Of a stretch of DNA of 48,029 bases, positions 24,831 to 32,576 are shown one piece after another. The DNA is taken from assembly GCA_035540935.1 (NCBI GenBank), contig DATLFS010000031.1, positions 1 through 48,029 of the forward strand, given 5' to 3'. Numbering within the stretch: position 1 is the first letter of the stretch; every line of letters starts with the position of its first letter. The stretch is from DATLFS01 sp035540935. GTDB lineage: Bacteria > Actinomycetota > CADDZG01 > WHSQ01. The notes under the pieces are model-generated. The model did no database searches and was not told where the DNA came from. It saw nothing but the letters and a program-made list of their open reading frames with translations. Made by a program: the position numbers and the translations under genes.

Positions 24831-24862
24831 GAAGCCCCGGGGGGGAAGGTCCCCGGGGCTTC
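24831..24862 (-). terminator. Terminator of the LVIVD gene
   Basis: A perfect 12-bp stem (GAAGCCCCGGGG / CCCCGGGGCTTC) with an 8-base loop lies 37 bases beyond the stop of the - strand gene at 24899. A smaller palindrome, GAGGGCCGGCCCTC, is at 24786-24799. Confidence 0.7.
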
Positions 24863-24898
24863 GCATTCCGACGCCGGCAGGCGCCGGTGGGTGTGCCG

Positions 24899-26128
24899 TT
24901 ACTCGCCGGCCTCGATCTTGTAGACGTCGAAGCCGCGGTTGATGTCGTTCGAAAAGATGTACGGGCCCTTGTGGAACTTCGACGACCACGAGGAACCGCC
25001 GTCGGGCATGAACCAGCCGAGCTCCTGGACGCCGGCGCCGTTGCTGCCGATCGTGATGCCCTGCGGGTTCGACACGTCGAGATAGCGCGTCCCGGCCGTG
25101 TACCAGGAGATGGCGACCTTCGTTCCATCGTCGGAGATGTCGAAGACGTGCGACGTGCAGGCGCCGAGCGACGTCTGCCCGTCACGGGCGAACAGCACCT
25201 CCTGCGGCTCGTAGATGCCCGTCAGCACGGGGACCTGGCCGGTCGAGAAGTCGTAGAAGTAGAGCGCGCCGCCCGGGCACGGGTAGCCCATGCCGCCGCC
25301 GCCCTCGTCGCCGACGATGATCTTCTCGCCGTCGGGCGAGAACTTGGCGTCGTGCGTGATCGAGCAACCGGGGCACTGGCCCGTCCACATGAGGGTCGGG
25401 TTCTCCGGGTCCTCGGTGTTGAAGATGTCGATGTGGCTGACCGCCGCGGTCACCGCACGTGTCCCATCCTTGTTGAACGAGATGTCGTGCGGGCTGTGGG
25501 GCAGCGAGCGGACGGTGTTGACCAGCTCGGGCTTCTTGGGGTTCTTGATCGACCAGATCTGGATCTCGCCCACGCCGGCGAGGTCGGAGTCGGAGTTGTA
25601 GACGTACGGCTTCTTCGGGTGGGCGGTGACGTTGTGCGACCCGCGCGGGATCTCGGCGACGCCGATGGGCTTCGGCTTCTTGGGGTTGCGGATGTCGACC
25701 GTCATGAAACCGGCCTTGCCGGCCATGAGGCAGCCGTCGGGACCGGCGGGGCTGCCGTCCTGCGCCATGATCAGCGTCTTCTTGTCGTGCGAGATCTGGA
25801 TGTCGGTCTGGTACAGGGCGCAGTTCAGGAACGCGACCAGCTTCGGCTTGGTCGGCTTCGTGATGTCGATGACACGCATGCCACCGGTCTGCGATCCGCC
25901 GATCCCCTTCGCCTGACCGGCGAAGGCGTAGTCGCGGCCCTTGACCGTGAGGAACTCCATGTCGCTGCCGCCCTGGTACTCGATGTTGGCGACGATCTTG
26001 AGCCCCTCGCCCTCACCCTTGAGCGGCGCCGACGTCTGCTGCGGGCGCGCCGAAGAGGTGCCGACCGCACCCCCGACGAGCGCCGCGGCCGCGATGGTCG
26101 CAGCCAGCGCCCTTCCCATCCGCTTCAT
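24899..26128 (-). CDS. Secreted LVIVD-repeat beta-propeller protein (409 aa)
   Basis: ATG 26128 is chosen because a signal peptide (MKRMGRALAATIAAAALVGGAVG) starts there; the longer open frame upstream has no signal. Several LVIVD-type repeats are seen, of the form RVIDITKPTKPKLV, MTVDIRNPKKPKPI, IWSIKNPKKPELV, IDIFNTEDPENP and RYLDVSNPQGI. Each is about 42-50 residues and forms one propeller blade. Two CxxC-like sites occur (GQCPGCSITHDAKF and YPCPGG). LVIVD proteins are secreted or choice-of-anchor propellers of mostly unknown ligand. It follows the lysine-tail triplet on the same strand, but a hairpin at 26208-26231 separates them, so it is probably transcribed on its own. Confidence 0.82.
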   Translation of the reverse strand: MKRMGRALAATIAAAALVGGAVGTSSARPQQTSAPLKGEGEGLKIVANIEYQGGSDMEFLTVKGRDYAFAGQAKGIGGSQTGGMRVIDITKPTKPKLVAFLNCALYQTDIQISHDKKTLIMAQDGSPAGPDGCLMAGKAGFMTVDIRNPKKPKPIGVAEIPRGSHNVTAHPKKPYVYNSDSDLAGVGEIQIWSIKNPKKPELVNTVRSLPHSPHDISFNKDGTRAVTAAVSHIDIFNTEDPENPTLMWTGQCPGCSITHDAKFSPDGEKIIVGDEGGGGMGYPCPGGALYFYDFSTGQVPVLTGIYEPQEVLFARDGQTSLGACTSHVFDISDDGTKVAISWYTAGTRYLDVSNPQGITIGSNGAGVQELGWFMPDGGSSWSSKFHKGPYIFSNDINRGFDVYKIEAGE

Positions 26129-26207
26129 GTGTTGCCGTCCTTTCCTGGATTGCCTGCCGCTCAGTCGGTTCGACGCTGCGTCCGGCGCTCCTGCCCGGAC
26201 ATGAAGA

Positions 26208-26231
26208 CACCCCCGCGGGATCGCGGGGGTG
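26208..26231 (-). terminator. Terminator of the lysine-tail operon
   Basis: A perfect 10-bp stem (CACCCCCGCG / CGCGGGGGTG) with loop GGAT lies 20 bases beyond the stop at 26251. Confidence 0.75.
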
Positions 26232-26250
26232 CTTCGGAGTATCGGTATCG

Positions 26251-26985
26251 CTACTTCTTGCCCTTCTTCTTGCCGGCGATGACGAAGGTCTTCGTGACCT
26301 GGAGGAGGTCCATCGGCATCGTTGCGTTGGTGACGAACGCCGCGGGCGACGCGGTGAGTGCCGCTCCGAACGTTCCGGCGCTCGGCTCGATCTTGGTTCC
26401 CGGGCCGGCGCCGATCATCTCGAGCGGCACCGGGACCGTGATCGTCGCGGCCGCGGGATCGAAGGTGGCCTGAACGACGCCGAGCTCCTGGCACACCGTC
26501 AGGTTGATCGCTCCGATCGGCTCGACGCGGCATTCGCCGCGGACGATGAACGGCTGCGGCCCGGGGTCCCGCGGCGGCGGGCACTGTCCTGAGGTGGGGT
26601 CGCACGCACCGCGGGTGTAGTTGGTCCACTTGCCGTCGATGTCGTGCCGCTCCCCGTTCACGTTGAAGTCCCACGAGTAGCGGGTGAACTCCGGGACGCC
26701 GCCGTTCGGCGGCAGCTCCGTCACCTTGATGATGAAGTTGAGCGTGTCTCCCGCCAGCTCCAGCTCGGCCCCGACGAGGTCCTGGCCGAGCGGGCCGCCG
26801 AGCGCCTGAGCCGGCGTTCCCGCCAGCTGACTGCCCTCGCCCCAGTCACCCTCGGGGTCCGTCCCGACGACCACCGGTCCCGACGGCTTCTTCTTTTTCT
26901 TCGCCGCTACAGCTCCCGGCGCGCCCAGAGGGGCTACCAGGAGCGCGGCCACCACACCGCCCGCGAGTAGGTGCTTCCACCGCAT
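26251..26985 (-). CDS. Secreted protein of the lysine-tail triplet, copy 3 (244 aa)
   Basis: It has a signal peptide of about 28 residues, then a KKKKK patch. The body has the blocks VVVGTDPEGDWG, GQDLVGAELELAGDTLNFIIKV, TNYTRGACDPTSGQCPPPRDPG and FIVRGEC, and it ends in GKKKGKK. Both neighbours upstream share these blocks in the same order, and four Cys are conserved in the GACDP..GxCPPP..C..C pattern. The fold looks all-beta. I do not recognise a family. It is the most divergent copy and lies 28 bases after copy 2. The Lys tail might bind the anionic cell wall; that is inference. Confidence 0.75.
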   Translation of the reverse strand: MRWKHLLAGGVVAALLVAPLGAPGAVAAKKKKKPSGPVVVGTDPEGDWGEGSQLAGTPAQALGGPLGQDLVGAELELAGDTLNFIIKVTELPPNGGVPEFTRYSWDFNVNGERHDIDGKWTNYTRGACDPTSGQCPPPRDPGPQPFIVRGECRVEPIGAINLTVCQELGVVQATFDPAAATITVPVPLEMIGAGPGTKIEPSAGTFGAALTASPAAFVTNATMPMDLLQVTKTFVIAGKKKGKK

Positions 26986-27013
26986 CTCGATCGTCCTTCC
27001 TGTAGTCGTCCTG

Positions 27014-27745
27014 CTACTTCTTCTTTTTCTTGCCTTTGGCTTTGCCGCCCGGCACCGTGAACGTCTTGGTCATGTTCATCCCGTCGGATGGCATGTCGCT
27101 GCGGGAGACGAACGCCGAGGGGATCGCCAGGATCTGGCCGCCGGCCTGCGAGGTGAACGAGCTGCTCCCGCCCTCGATCCGCGAGCCGGGCTTCGCCTGC
27201 AGCATCTCGAGTGTGACCGGGATCGTGACCGTCCCTTCGGCCGGGTCGAATGTCGCCTGGACGATGCCCAACTCCTCGCAGGTCGTGAGGTTCGCCGTGG
27301 CGTCGGTCGTGCAGTTGCCGCGTACGAGGAACGGCTGCATGCCCGGGTCCCGCGGCGGAGGGCACGTCCCGGCCGTCGGGTCACAGGCGCCGCGGCTGTA
27401 GTTCGTGTACTTGCCGTCCAGCTCGGCGTACTCGCCGTCGACCTGGAGCGACCAGATGTAGCGCACTGCTTCGGGTGTCCCGCCGATCGCGGGAAGCTCC
27501 GTCACCTTGATGACGAAGTTCACCGTTGTCTTGTCCGCCATGCTGATCTGTGCCTCGACGAGGTCTTGACCGCTGCGCGCGCCGATCTCCGTGGCCGGCG
27601 TGCCGCTGAGCGCACTCGCGGCGCCCCAGTCCCCTTCGTCGTCCGTCGCCACGGTGACGGACTTGGCGGCTCCGCCCGGCAGGGCGAGCGGCCCGGCTAC
27701 GAGCGCGCCGACGGCCATCAGCGCAACTGCGATTCGCGTCTTCAT
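27014..27745 (-). CDS. Secreted protein of the lysine-tail triplet, copy 2 (243 aa)
   Basis: A signal peptide (MKTRIAVALMAVGALVAGPLALPGGAA) is followed by VTVATDDEGDWG, GQDLVEAQISMADKTTVNFVIKV, YTNYSRGACDPTAGTCPPPRDPG and a C-terminal tail GGKAKGKKKKK. The last 54 bases before its stop (27015-27068) are identical to those of copy 1 (27776-27829), far above the similarity elsewhere. GGGAGAAAG precedes the ATG. It lies 29 bases after copy 1 and 28 before copy 3, so the three genes form an operon. Function unknown. Confidence 0.78.
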   Translation of the reverse strand: MKTRIAVALMAVGALVAGPLALPGGAAKSVTVATDDEGDWGAASALSGTPATEIGARSGQDLVEAQISMADKTTVNFVIKVTELPAIGGTPEAVRYIWSLQVDGEYAELDGKYTNYSRGACDPTAGTCPPPRDPGMQPFLVRGNCTTDATANLTTCEELGIVQATFDPAEGTVTIPVTLEMLQAKPGSRIEGGSSSFTSQAGGQILAIPSAFVSRSDMPSDGMNMTKTFTVPGGKAKGKKKKK

Positions 27746-27774
27746 GTCGTTCTTTCTCCCGCCGTTGAGGTCTC

Positions 27775-28518
27775 TTACTTCTTCTTTTTCTTGCCTTTGG
27801 CTTTGCCGCCCGGCACCGTGAACGTCTTGTCGATCGTGATCCCGTCCGCCGGAAACAGCGTGAACGCGAAGAAGGCGGTTGGTAGCGCCACGAGGTTGCC
27901 GCCCAGCTGCGACGTGAAGTCGCTGGTGCCCGGGCCGATCTTCGATCCGGCCTTCGCCTTCATGAGCTCCAGGGGGACGGGGATCGTGATGGTTCCCTCT
28001 CCGGCGTCGAACGCGGCCTGCACGATGCCGACCTCGTCACACACCGTGATGTTGTTGGCGTTGGGGTCGGGGCGGCAGTTAGCCCTCACGATGAACGGTT
28101 GGAGACCCGGGTCGCGCGGCGGCGGGCACTGTCCCGAAGTGGGGTCGCACGCGCCGCGGGTGTAGTTCGTGTACTTGCCGTCCAGTTCCACGTACTCACC
28201 GTCGACGTCGACCGACCACACGTAGCGGACGAACTCCGGAACGCCGCCGATCGGCGGAAGCGACGAGACCTTGATGATGAAGTTGACGGTCTCCTTGTCG
28301 GCCATGCCGATCTGGGCCTCTACCAGATCCTGCCCCGTCGGACCGCCCGCTGCCTGAGCGGGCGTGCCGGCGAGGCCCGTGTTTCCGCCCCAGTCGCCTT
28401 CGTCGTCCGTGCCGACCGTCATCGGACCGCCCTTTTTCGCGGCCGCGGCGGGCGGCGCGATGAGCGCGAGCGCGGTCATGCACGCGGTCGCGGCGAGAAG
28501 TGTCTTGCGGAGCTTCAC
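27775..28518 (-). CDS. Secreted protein of the lysine-tail triplet, copy 1 (247 aa)
   Basis: The GTG start follows AGGGGGA. A signal peptide of about 27 residues ends near PPAAAA. The body blocks are MTVGTDDEGDWGGNTG, GQDLVEAQIGMADKETVNFIIKV, RYVWSVDVDGEYVELDGKYT and NYTRGACDPTSGQCPPPRDPG, then FTVPGGKAKGKKKKK at the end. The conserved Asp/Glu-rich start block could bind metal. It is the first gene of the triplet and is divergent from the M28 peptidase at 28662. Function unknown, but export and the basic tail are clear. Confidence 0.78.
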   Translation of the reverse strand: MKLRKTLLAATACMTALALIAPPAAAAKKGGPMTVGTDDEGDWGGNTGLAGTPAQAAGGPTGQDLVEAQIGMADKETVNFIIKVSSLPPIGGVPEFVRYVWSVDVDGEYVELDGKYTNYTRGACDPTSGQCPPPRDPGLQPFIVRANCRPDPNANNITVCDEVGIVQAAFDAGEGTITIPVPLELMKAKAGSKIGPGTSDFTSQLGGNLVALPTAFFAFTLFPADGITIDKTFTVPGGKAKGKKKKK

Positions 28519-28576
28519 GATGTCCCCCTAGCGAGAATTCGTCTGCCTTGGCTCCGCGGTTCGACGAAGGAGCGAC

Positions 28577-28596
28577 CGTTCCTTCCGGCAGGAACG
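28577..28596. promoter_or_regulatory. Inverted repeat between divergent genes
   Basis: CGTTCCT-TCCGGC-AGGAACG is a perfect 7-bp inverted repeat with a 6-base spacer in the 143-base gap between the triplet operon (start 28518) and the M28 peptidase (start 28662). It could be an operator serving both, or a chance hairpin. Confidence 0.3.
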
Positions 28597-28661
28597 CGCC
28601 GGGCTGCCGCCAATCACTTAGGTCTAGGACGGATCGGCCTGACGCTCGGGGGATCAGCCAG

Positions 28662-29693
28662 ATGCACTCATGGAAGGTAAAGGTCGCGCCGGCGCTTCTG
28701 GCCTGCGCGTTGTTCATCCCCGCCGTGGTTCAGGGTCCGCCGGCGGGAGCGAAGACGAAGTTCGTCGACCTCAAGAAGGTTCCGAAGCCGAAGATCACCG
28801 GCGCCGAGATCATCGCCGGACTGGAGGAGTTCGTCGACAGGTTCCCGATGCGGCAACAGGGCCTGCCGAACAACGTCGCGGCCGCCGAGTTCCTCGCCGC
28901 CGAGGCCAAGAAGAACGGGTTCAAGACGCGCATCCTCGACTTCCCGACGACGCGACCCGCCCCGCAGGACAAGGCTCTTGTGGTCGAGGCCGTCAAGAGA
29001 GGGACGAAGAAGCCGAACGAATGGATCGCCCTGATCGCGCACTACGACGTGGTGCCCGGTGCGGGAGCCACGATCCAGGGCGCGTACGACGACGGCAGCG
29101 GAACCAACATGATGCGGTTCTTCGGCAAGGCCTTCACGAAGATCAAGACCGACCGGTCGATCGCGTTGCTCTGGTTCGACGCGGAGGAGAACGGCCTGGT
29201 GGCATCGGCGGCGTACGCGGAGATGCTTGCCGAGAAGGGGCAAAAGATCTACGCGGGGCTCGGCTTCGACATGGTCGGCATCGGTCACCCGGCTCCGTAC
29301 TGCATCTGCATCTATCACGGGCCGCACCCGACCGACGGGATCCGCGCCGAGCCGATCGTGCGCTACGTGAACTTCGACTTCCTCGGATTCCCCGAGGGAG
29401 ACGGCGGCCCCAGCGCAGCAGAGAAGTGGCCGCTGGGCGGTGAGGGGCACGTCTGCTTCTGCGGGGCGAACATCCGGAACTCCGACGAGCAGAACTTCGC
29501 GAGGCAGGGTTGGTTCACGATGCGCTGGACGGGGATGCGGACGGCAGCCGACTACCCGGGATACCACCAGCCGTGGGACACCGTCCCGTTCATGGAGCTG
29601 GTCGCGGAGAGCCGCGAGAACCTCGAGCAGGGGACCGAGAACACCTTCCTCAGCGCGTATTACACGATCCACGTCCTCGACAAGATGAAGTAG
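28662..29693 (+). CDS. Secreted M28-family metallopeptidase (343 aa)
   Basis: ATG 28662 is chosen because a signal peptide (MHSWKVKVAPALLACALFIPAVV) starts there. All zinc ligands of the M28 aminopeptidase fold are present: H127 and the adjacent D129 (LIAHYDVVPG), D143/D144 (GAYDDGSGTNM), the E175-E176 pair (DAEENGL), D203 (LGFDMVG) and H302 (GYHQPWDT). M28 enzymes are di-zinc aminopeptidases or carboxypeptidases that act on exported peptides. The domain lacks a PA insertion. It has its own promoter region, divergent from the lysine-tail operon. Substrate unknown. Confidence 0.88.
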   Translation: MHSWKVKVAPALLACALFIPAVVQGPPAGAKTKFVDLKKVPKPKITGAEIIAGLEEFVDRFPMRQQGLPNNVAAAEFLAAEAKKNGFKTRILDFPTTRPAPQDKALVVEAVKRGTKKPNEWIALIAHYDVVPGAGATIQGAYDDGSGTNMMRFFGKAFTKIKTDRSIALLWFDAEENGLVASAAYAEMLAEKGQKIYAGLGFDMVGIGHPAPYCICIYHGPHPTDGIRAEPIVRYVNFDFLGFPEGDGGPSAAEKWPLGGEGHVCFCGANIRNSDEQNFARQGWFTMRWTGMRTAADYPGYHQPWDTVPFMELVAESRENLEQGTENTFLSAYYTIHVLDKMK

Positions 29694-29721
29694 CCCGACT
29701 CCTCGGTGTAGAAAGCACGAG

Positions 29722-30036
29722 ATGAGCACCGAGGACGAGGTGCAGCGGCTGCGGCAACAGGCGAAGTCCGATCGCGATCTCATCGTGCGCGCCGAGCGCG
29801 CTCTAGCCGAGATCGACCGTGCGGCCGGTCTCACCGACGAGCAGGCGGACGTGCTCGCCGCCCTCCGTATCCGCATCGAGGGCAGAGAGCGGGCGAAGCT
29901 CGAGGATCTTCTGGCCGCCGCGGGCGACATCGGAGCCCGGCGGGACCTCGGCGACGCGCTCGCGGGTGCCGGCGAGGGCAAGAACCGGGAGTGGCCCGAC
30001 GTGGAGGAGAAGCCGAAGGACTGGCCCGGGCTGTAG
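29722..30036 (+). CDS. Small charged coiled-coil hypothetical protein (104 aa)
   Basis: The protein is almost all charged helix. It starts MSTEDEVQRLRQQAKSDRDLIVRAERALAEIDRAAG and ends in KNREWPDVEEKPKDWPGL, a double W-P motif. There is no signal peptide and no membrane segment. The gene starts 29 bases after the M28 peptidase on the same strand and may share its transcript. The ribosome binding site is weak. I do not recognise a family; the heptad pattern suggests dimerisation. Confidence 0.6.
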   Translation: MSTEDEVQRLRQQAKSDRDLIVRAERALAEIDRAAGLTDEQADVLAALRIRIEGRERAKLEDLLAAAGDIGARRDLGDALAGAGEGKNREWPDVEEKPKDWPGL

Positions 30037-30041
30037 TCGGC

Positions 30042-30935
30042 TCAGGCGCCGGTGTCCTCACCTTCGTTGCGCCTCCGCAGGAAGCTCTCGAGCTCGGCGG
30101 CGAGCGCCTCTCCACTAGGAAGCTCGGTCTCCAGATCGTTCGTGCGTTCGTCGGAGCGAGCTTCGAGCAGCCGCACGTAGGCGGCCACGTCCTCGTCTTC
30201 GCTAACCATCTCGCCGACCCGGCGCTCGTAGTCGGCGCTTGCCTTGACCAGCGCATCGATCTCGACCGGCGCGCCGACCAACCGCGTCGCCGCCTCGATG
30301 AGAGCAACCGCAGCCTTCGGGTTCGGGGACACCGCGACATAGTGAGGGACCGCCGCCCACAGGCTCGCCGAATCGAGCCCGGCGCGCCGGCAGGCGTCGT
30401 GGAGAACGCCGACGATGCCCGTCGGTCCCTCGTAACGCGAGCGTTGCAGCTGGAGCCGGTCGATGAGAGCCCGGTCGCCGGCCGTACCCGTGATGGGAAC
30501 AGGCCGCGAATGCGGCACGTCGGCCAGCAGCGCGCCGAGCGTGATCACGAGCTGGGTCTCGAACTTCATCGCCACGTCGGTGACGATCTTCGTGAACGAC
30601 CTCCACCTGAGGTTGGGCTCCGTCCCGACGAGGAGCAGCACGTCGTGCTGGGCTGCCGGCATGTGCGCGGCAAGGAACTCGTTGCTCGGCCAGGTGATCG
30701 TTCGCGTCAGGCCGTCTTCTAGCCGCACCTGCGGTCGCACCGCCTGGAAGTCGAAGAAGTCCTCGGGGTCGATGCCGCCGATCGTCTCGGCCCCCCAGGC
30801 GCGTCCCAGATGCTCGACCGCGAACGACGCCGCGTCGCCGGCGTCGTTCCACCCACGGAACGCCGCGACGAGGACCGGACGTCGGAGCGGCCGGTCGGGC
30901 GTTTCGAGCGTAAGGCGAGGATCGTCCCCCATCAC
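30042..30935 (-). CDS. PAC2-family protein (297 aa)
   Basis: The signature LVAAFRGWNDAGDAASFAVEHL near the N-terminus, DPEDFFDFQAVRP, and ITLGALLADVPHSRPVPITGTA are typical of actinobacterial PAC2 proteins. PAC2 relates to proteasome assembly chaperone 2, and in actinobacteria such genes are often linked to the Pup-proteasome system, though a role is not proved. The C-terminal ~60 residues are helical and acidic (SADYERRVGEMVSEDEDVAAYVRLLEAR). GTG 30935 or ATG 30932 may be the start. The gene lies just downstream of the SigH-like gene on the same strand. Confidence 0.88.
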   Translation of the reverse strand: MMGDDPRLTLETPDRPLRRPVLVAAFRGWNDAGDAASFAVEHLGRAWGAETIGGIDPEDFFDFQAVRPQVRLEDGLTRTITWPSNEFLAAHMPAAQHDVLLLVGTEPNLRWRSFTKIVTDVAMKFETQLVITLGALLADVPHSRPVPITGTAGDRALIDRLQLQRSRYEGPTGIVGVLHDACRRAGLDSASLWAAVPHYVAVSPNPKAAVALIEAATRLVGAPVEIDALVKASADYERRVGEMVSEDEDVAAYVRLLEARSDERTNDLETELPSGEALAAELESFLRRRNEGEDTGA

Positions 30936-30966
30936 GTCAGGCTACTGCGGGGGAGAGACGGAACCT

Positions 30967-31623
30967 TCAGGCGGAGAGCTCGCTCCGCTCCTGGAGATGG
31001 CGCTGCAGCTTGCGCTTGATGCGCTGGAGGGCGTTGTCGATCGACTTGACGTGGTTGCCGAGCGTCCCGGCGATCTCCTCGTAGGACTTGCCGTCCATGT
31101 ACAGGGCGAGGACGTTCCCCTCGAGCTCGGTCAGGCTGCCCTTCATCGAGTCGCGGATGGCTTCGATCTCCTGCGCGGAGATGACCAGCTCGGCGGGGTC
31201 GTTGATCTGCGGAGCGACCAGACCCTCGCCGACCGACCGGTCCGATCCCTCGTCGCTCCCGTAGACGGGCGCGTCGAGCGAGACCGACGTGTTGAGGGGC
31301 TGGTGCTTGTGTCGGTTGGCCGTCTTGATCGCGGTGAGGATCTGCCGCGAGATGCAGAGTTCGGCGAAGGCTCGGAAGGGGGTGTCCTGAGCGAGGTCGA
31401 AATCGCGGATCGCCTTGTAGAGCCCGATCATGCCCTCTTGGACGACGTCCTCTTTCTCGGATCCGGCGAGGAAGTAAGCGCGGGCCTTGGAGCGGGCGAA
31501 GTTGCGATAGCGGGCGAGCAGAACCTCGAGGGCCCGCTCATCCCCCTCTCGCGTGCGAGCGACGAGGTGGAGATCCTCCATCACCTCATGGTCGCTCTGC
31601 ATGTCCACCCACGTACCGGCCAT
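30967..31623 (-). CDS. sigH: SigH/Spo0H-like RNA polymerase sigma factor (218 aa)
   Basis: Region 2 is strikingly like Bacillus sigma-H: YFLAGSEKEDVVQEGMIGLYKAIRDFD, followed by PFRAFAELCISRQILTAIKTANRHKHQPLN, the -10 recognition segment. Region 4 is LTELEGNVLALYMDGKSYEEIAGTLGNHVKSIDNALQRIKRKL, a full helix-turn-helix. Region 3 is reduced, as in this group. In Firmicutes this factor drives the transition to stationary phase; in actinobacteria its targets are open. No anti-sigma gene is adjacent. It is followed by the PAC2 gene with a 31-base gap. Confidence 0.88.
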   Translation of the reverse strand: MAGTWVDMQSDHEVMEDLHLVARTREGDERALEVLLARYRNFARSKARAYFLAGSEKEDVVQEGMIGLYKAIRDFDLAQDTPFRAFAELCISRQILTAIKTANRHKHQPLNTSVSLDAPVYGSDEGSDRSVGEGLVAPQINDPAELVISAQEIEAIRDSMKGSLTELEGNVLALYMDGKSYEEIAGTLGNHVKSIDNALQRIKRKLQRHLQERSELSA

Positions 31624-31843
31624 CGATCCCCCGTCGACAAGTTCCGGGCGCTACCTTAGTCACACGTTCGAGAAACGTATTCGGTAACCCGCCTCGAACC
31701 GTATTTGTCCGGATTCGCCCGGGCAATCGTCCGGGAGGAGGGTTTTCCGGACCTCAGCGTACTAGTCCGGAGGCCTCCCGGCGACGTGTTCTGCCATTTT
31801 TCCCGGGTGCCGGAGGCGGAAACGGCCCCGGTACGCTTCCGGA

Positions 31844-31935
31844 GGAGGCGAACGGGGACTGGTGTCCCTCCCGGTCTTCAAAACCGGTGCGCCGGGCGAC
31901 CCCCGGTGGGTGGGTTCGATTCCCATCCGCCTCCG
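31844..31935 (+). tRNA. selC: Selenocysteine tRNA, anticodon UCA
   Basis: The 92-base molecule folds as a bacterial tRNA-Sec. The acceptor is GGAGGCG with CGCCTCC (7 pairs; the next position is an A-C mismatch). A long D stem (GGGGAC/GTCCCT around TGGT) has 6 bp and a 4-base loop. The anticodon stem CCGGT/ACCGG holds loop CTTCAAA with anticodon TCA. A long variable arm (CCGGG/CCCGG) is present, and the T arm has loop TTCGATT. The long D stem, the large variable arm and TCA together separate it from any serine or tryptophan tRNA. No CCA is encoded. selA, selB and selD are not in the window. Confidence 0.9.
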
Positions 31936-32013
31936 CTCGCGGGCTCGCTCCGAACGGCGACGCGGCCGCGTCCGTCAGTCGGACGGGCGCTCGATCGCCT
32001 CCCGGACACCTCC

Positions 32014-32529
32014 TCAGCGAGCCGCCTTCTTTACGAGCGCGGCGATCTTCTTCTCCTCGGCCGGCGTCAGCTCCGTGAGCGCGTAGGAAGTGGGCCACAT
32101 GGCGCCTTTGTCGAGCTTTGCCGAGTCGGTGAAGCCGACGGTCGCATACCTCGTCTTGAACTTGTGTGCGCTTTGGAAGAAGCACAGCACCTTGCCGTCC
32201 TTCGCGTACGCCGGCATGCCGTACCACGTCTTGGGCGACAGGCCGGGCGCGACCTCTTTGACGATCGCGTGGAGCCGCTCCGCTATGGCGCGGTCGGCCT
32301 CAGGCATCTCGGCGATCTTTACAAGCAGTTCCTTCTCGCCGTCCGCCTTCGAGCCTCGACGCTTCTCGGACTTCGCCTCCTGCGCGCGCTCTTTAATCGC
32401 GGCGCGCTCCTCGGCGGTGAAGCCCTGCGATCTCTTCTTGGCGCTGCCGGCGGAGGTCTTCTTTGCGGCCACGGGGGCCTCCCTAATGGTCTTGTCTTCC
32501 ACGGTCACAGACGATGCCGGGTCGAGCAT
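32014..32529 (-). CDS. DUF1801-family protein (171 aa)
   Basis: The C-terminal ~100 residues match the DUF1801/YdhG-like fold: RLHAIVKEVAPGLSPKTWYGMPAYAKDGKVLCFFQSA, then YATVGFTDSAKLDKGAMWPTSYAL and a final helix ending AALVKKAAR. Some members are described as iron chaperone-like, but in actinobacteria the role is unknown. The N-terminal ~65 residues are a Lys/Glu-rich helix that may be a nucleic-acid- or protein-binding extension. The start is uncertain; ATG 32529 lacks a clear ribosome binding site. It is divergent from the membrane-protein gene at 32577. Confidence 0.7.
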   Translation of the reverse strand: MLDPASSVTVEDKTIREAPVAAKKTSAGSAKKRSQGFTAEERAAIKERAQEAKSEKRRGSKADGEKELLVKIAEMPEADRAIAERLHAIVKEVAPGLSPKTWYGMPAYAKDGKVLCFFQSAHKFKTRYATVGFTDSAKLDKGAMWPTSYALTELTPAEEKKIAALVKKAAR

Positions 32530-32576
32530 GTTGCCGCCGGCCGCTCCGCGCAAGCCTCCCGCGCTAGGCTCCGGCT

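Noticed and set aside
31844..31935. tRNA-Ser or tRNA-Trp (suppressor) instead of tRNA-Sec
   Set aside because: The 6-bp D stem with a 4-base loop, the long variable arm and the UCA anticodon together fit only tRNA-Sec. No in-frame UGA selenoprotein was found in the window, but that does not argue against the tRNA.
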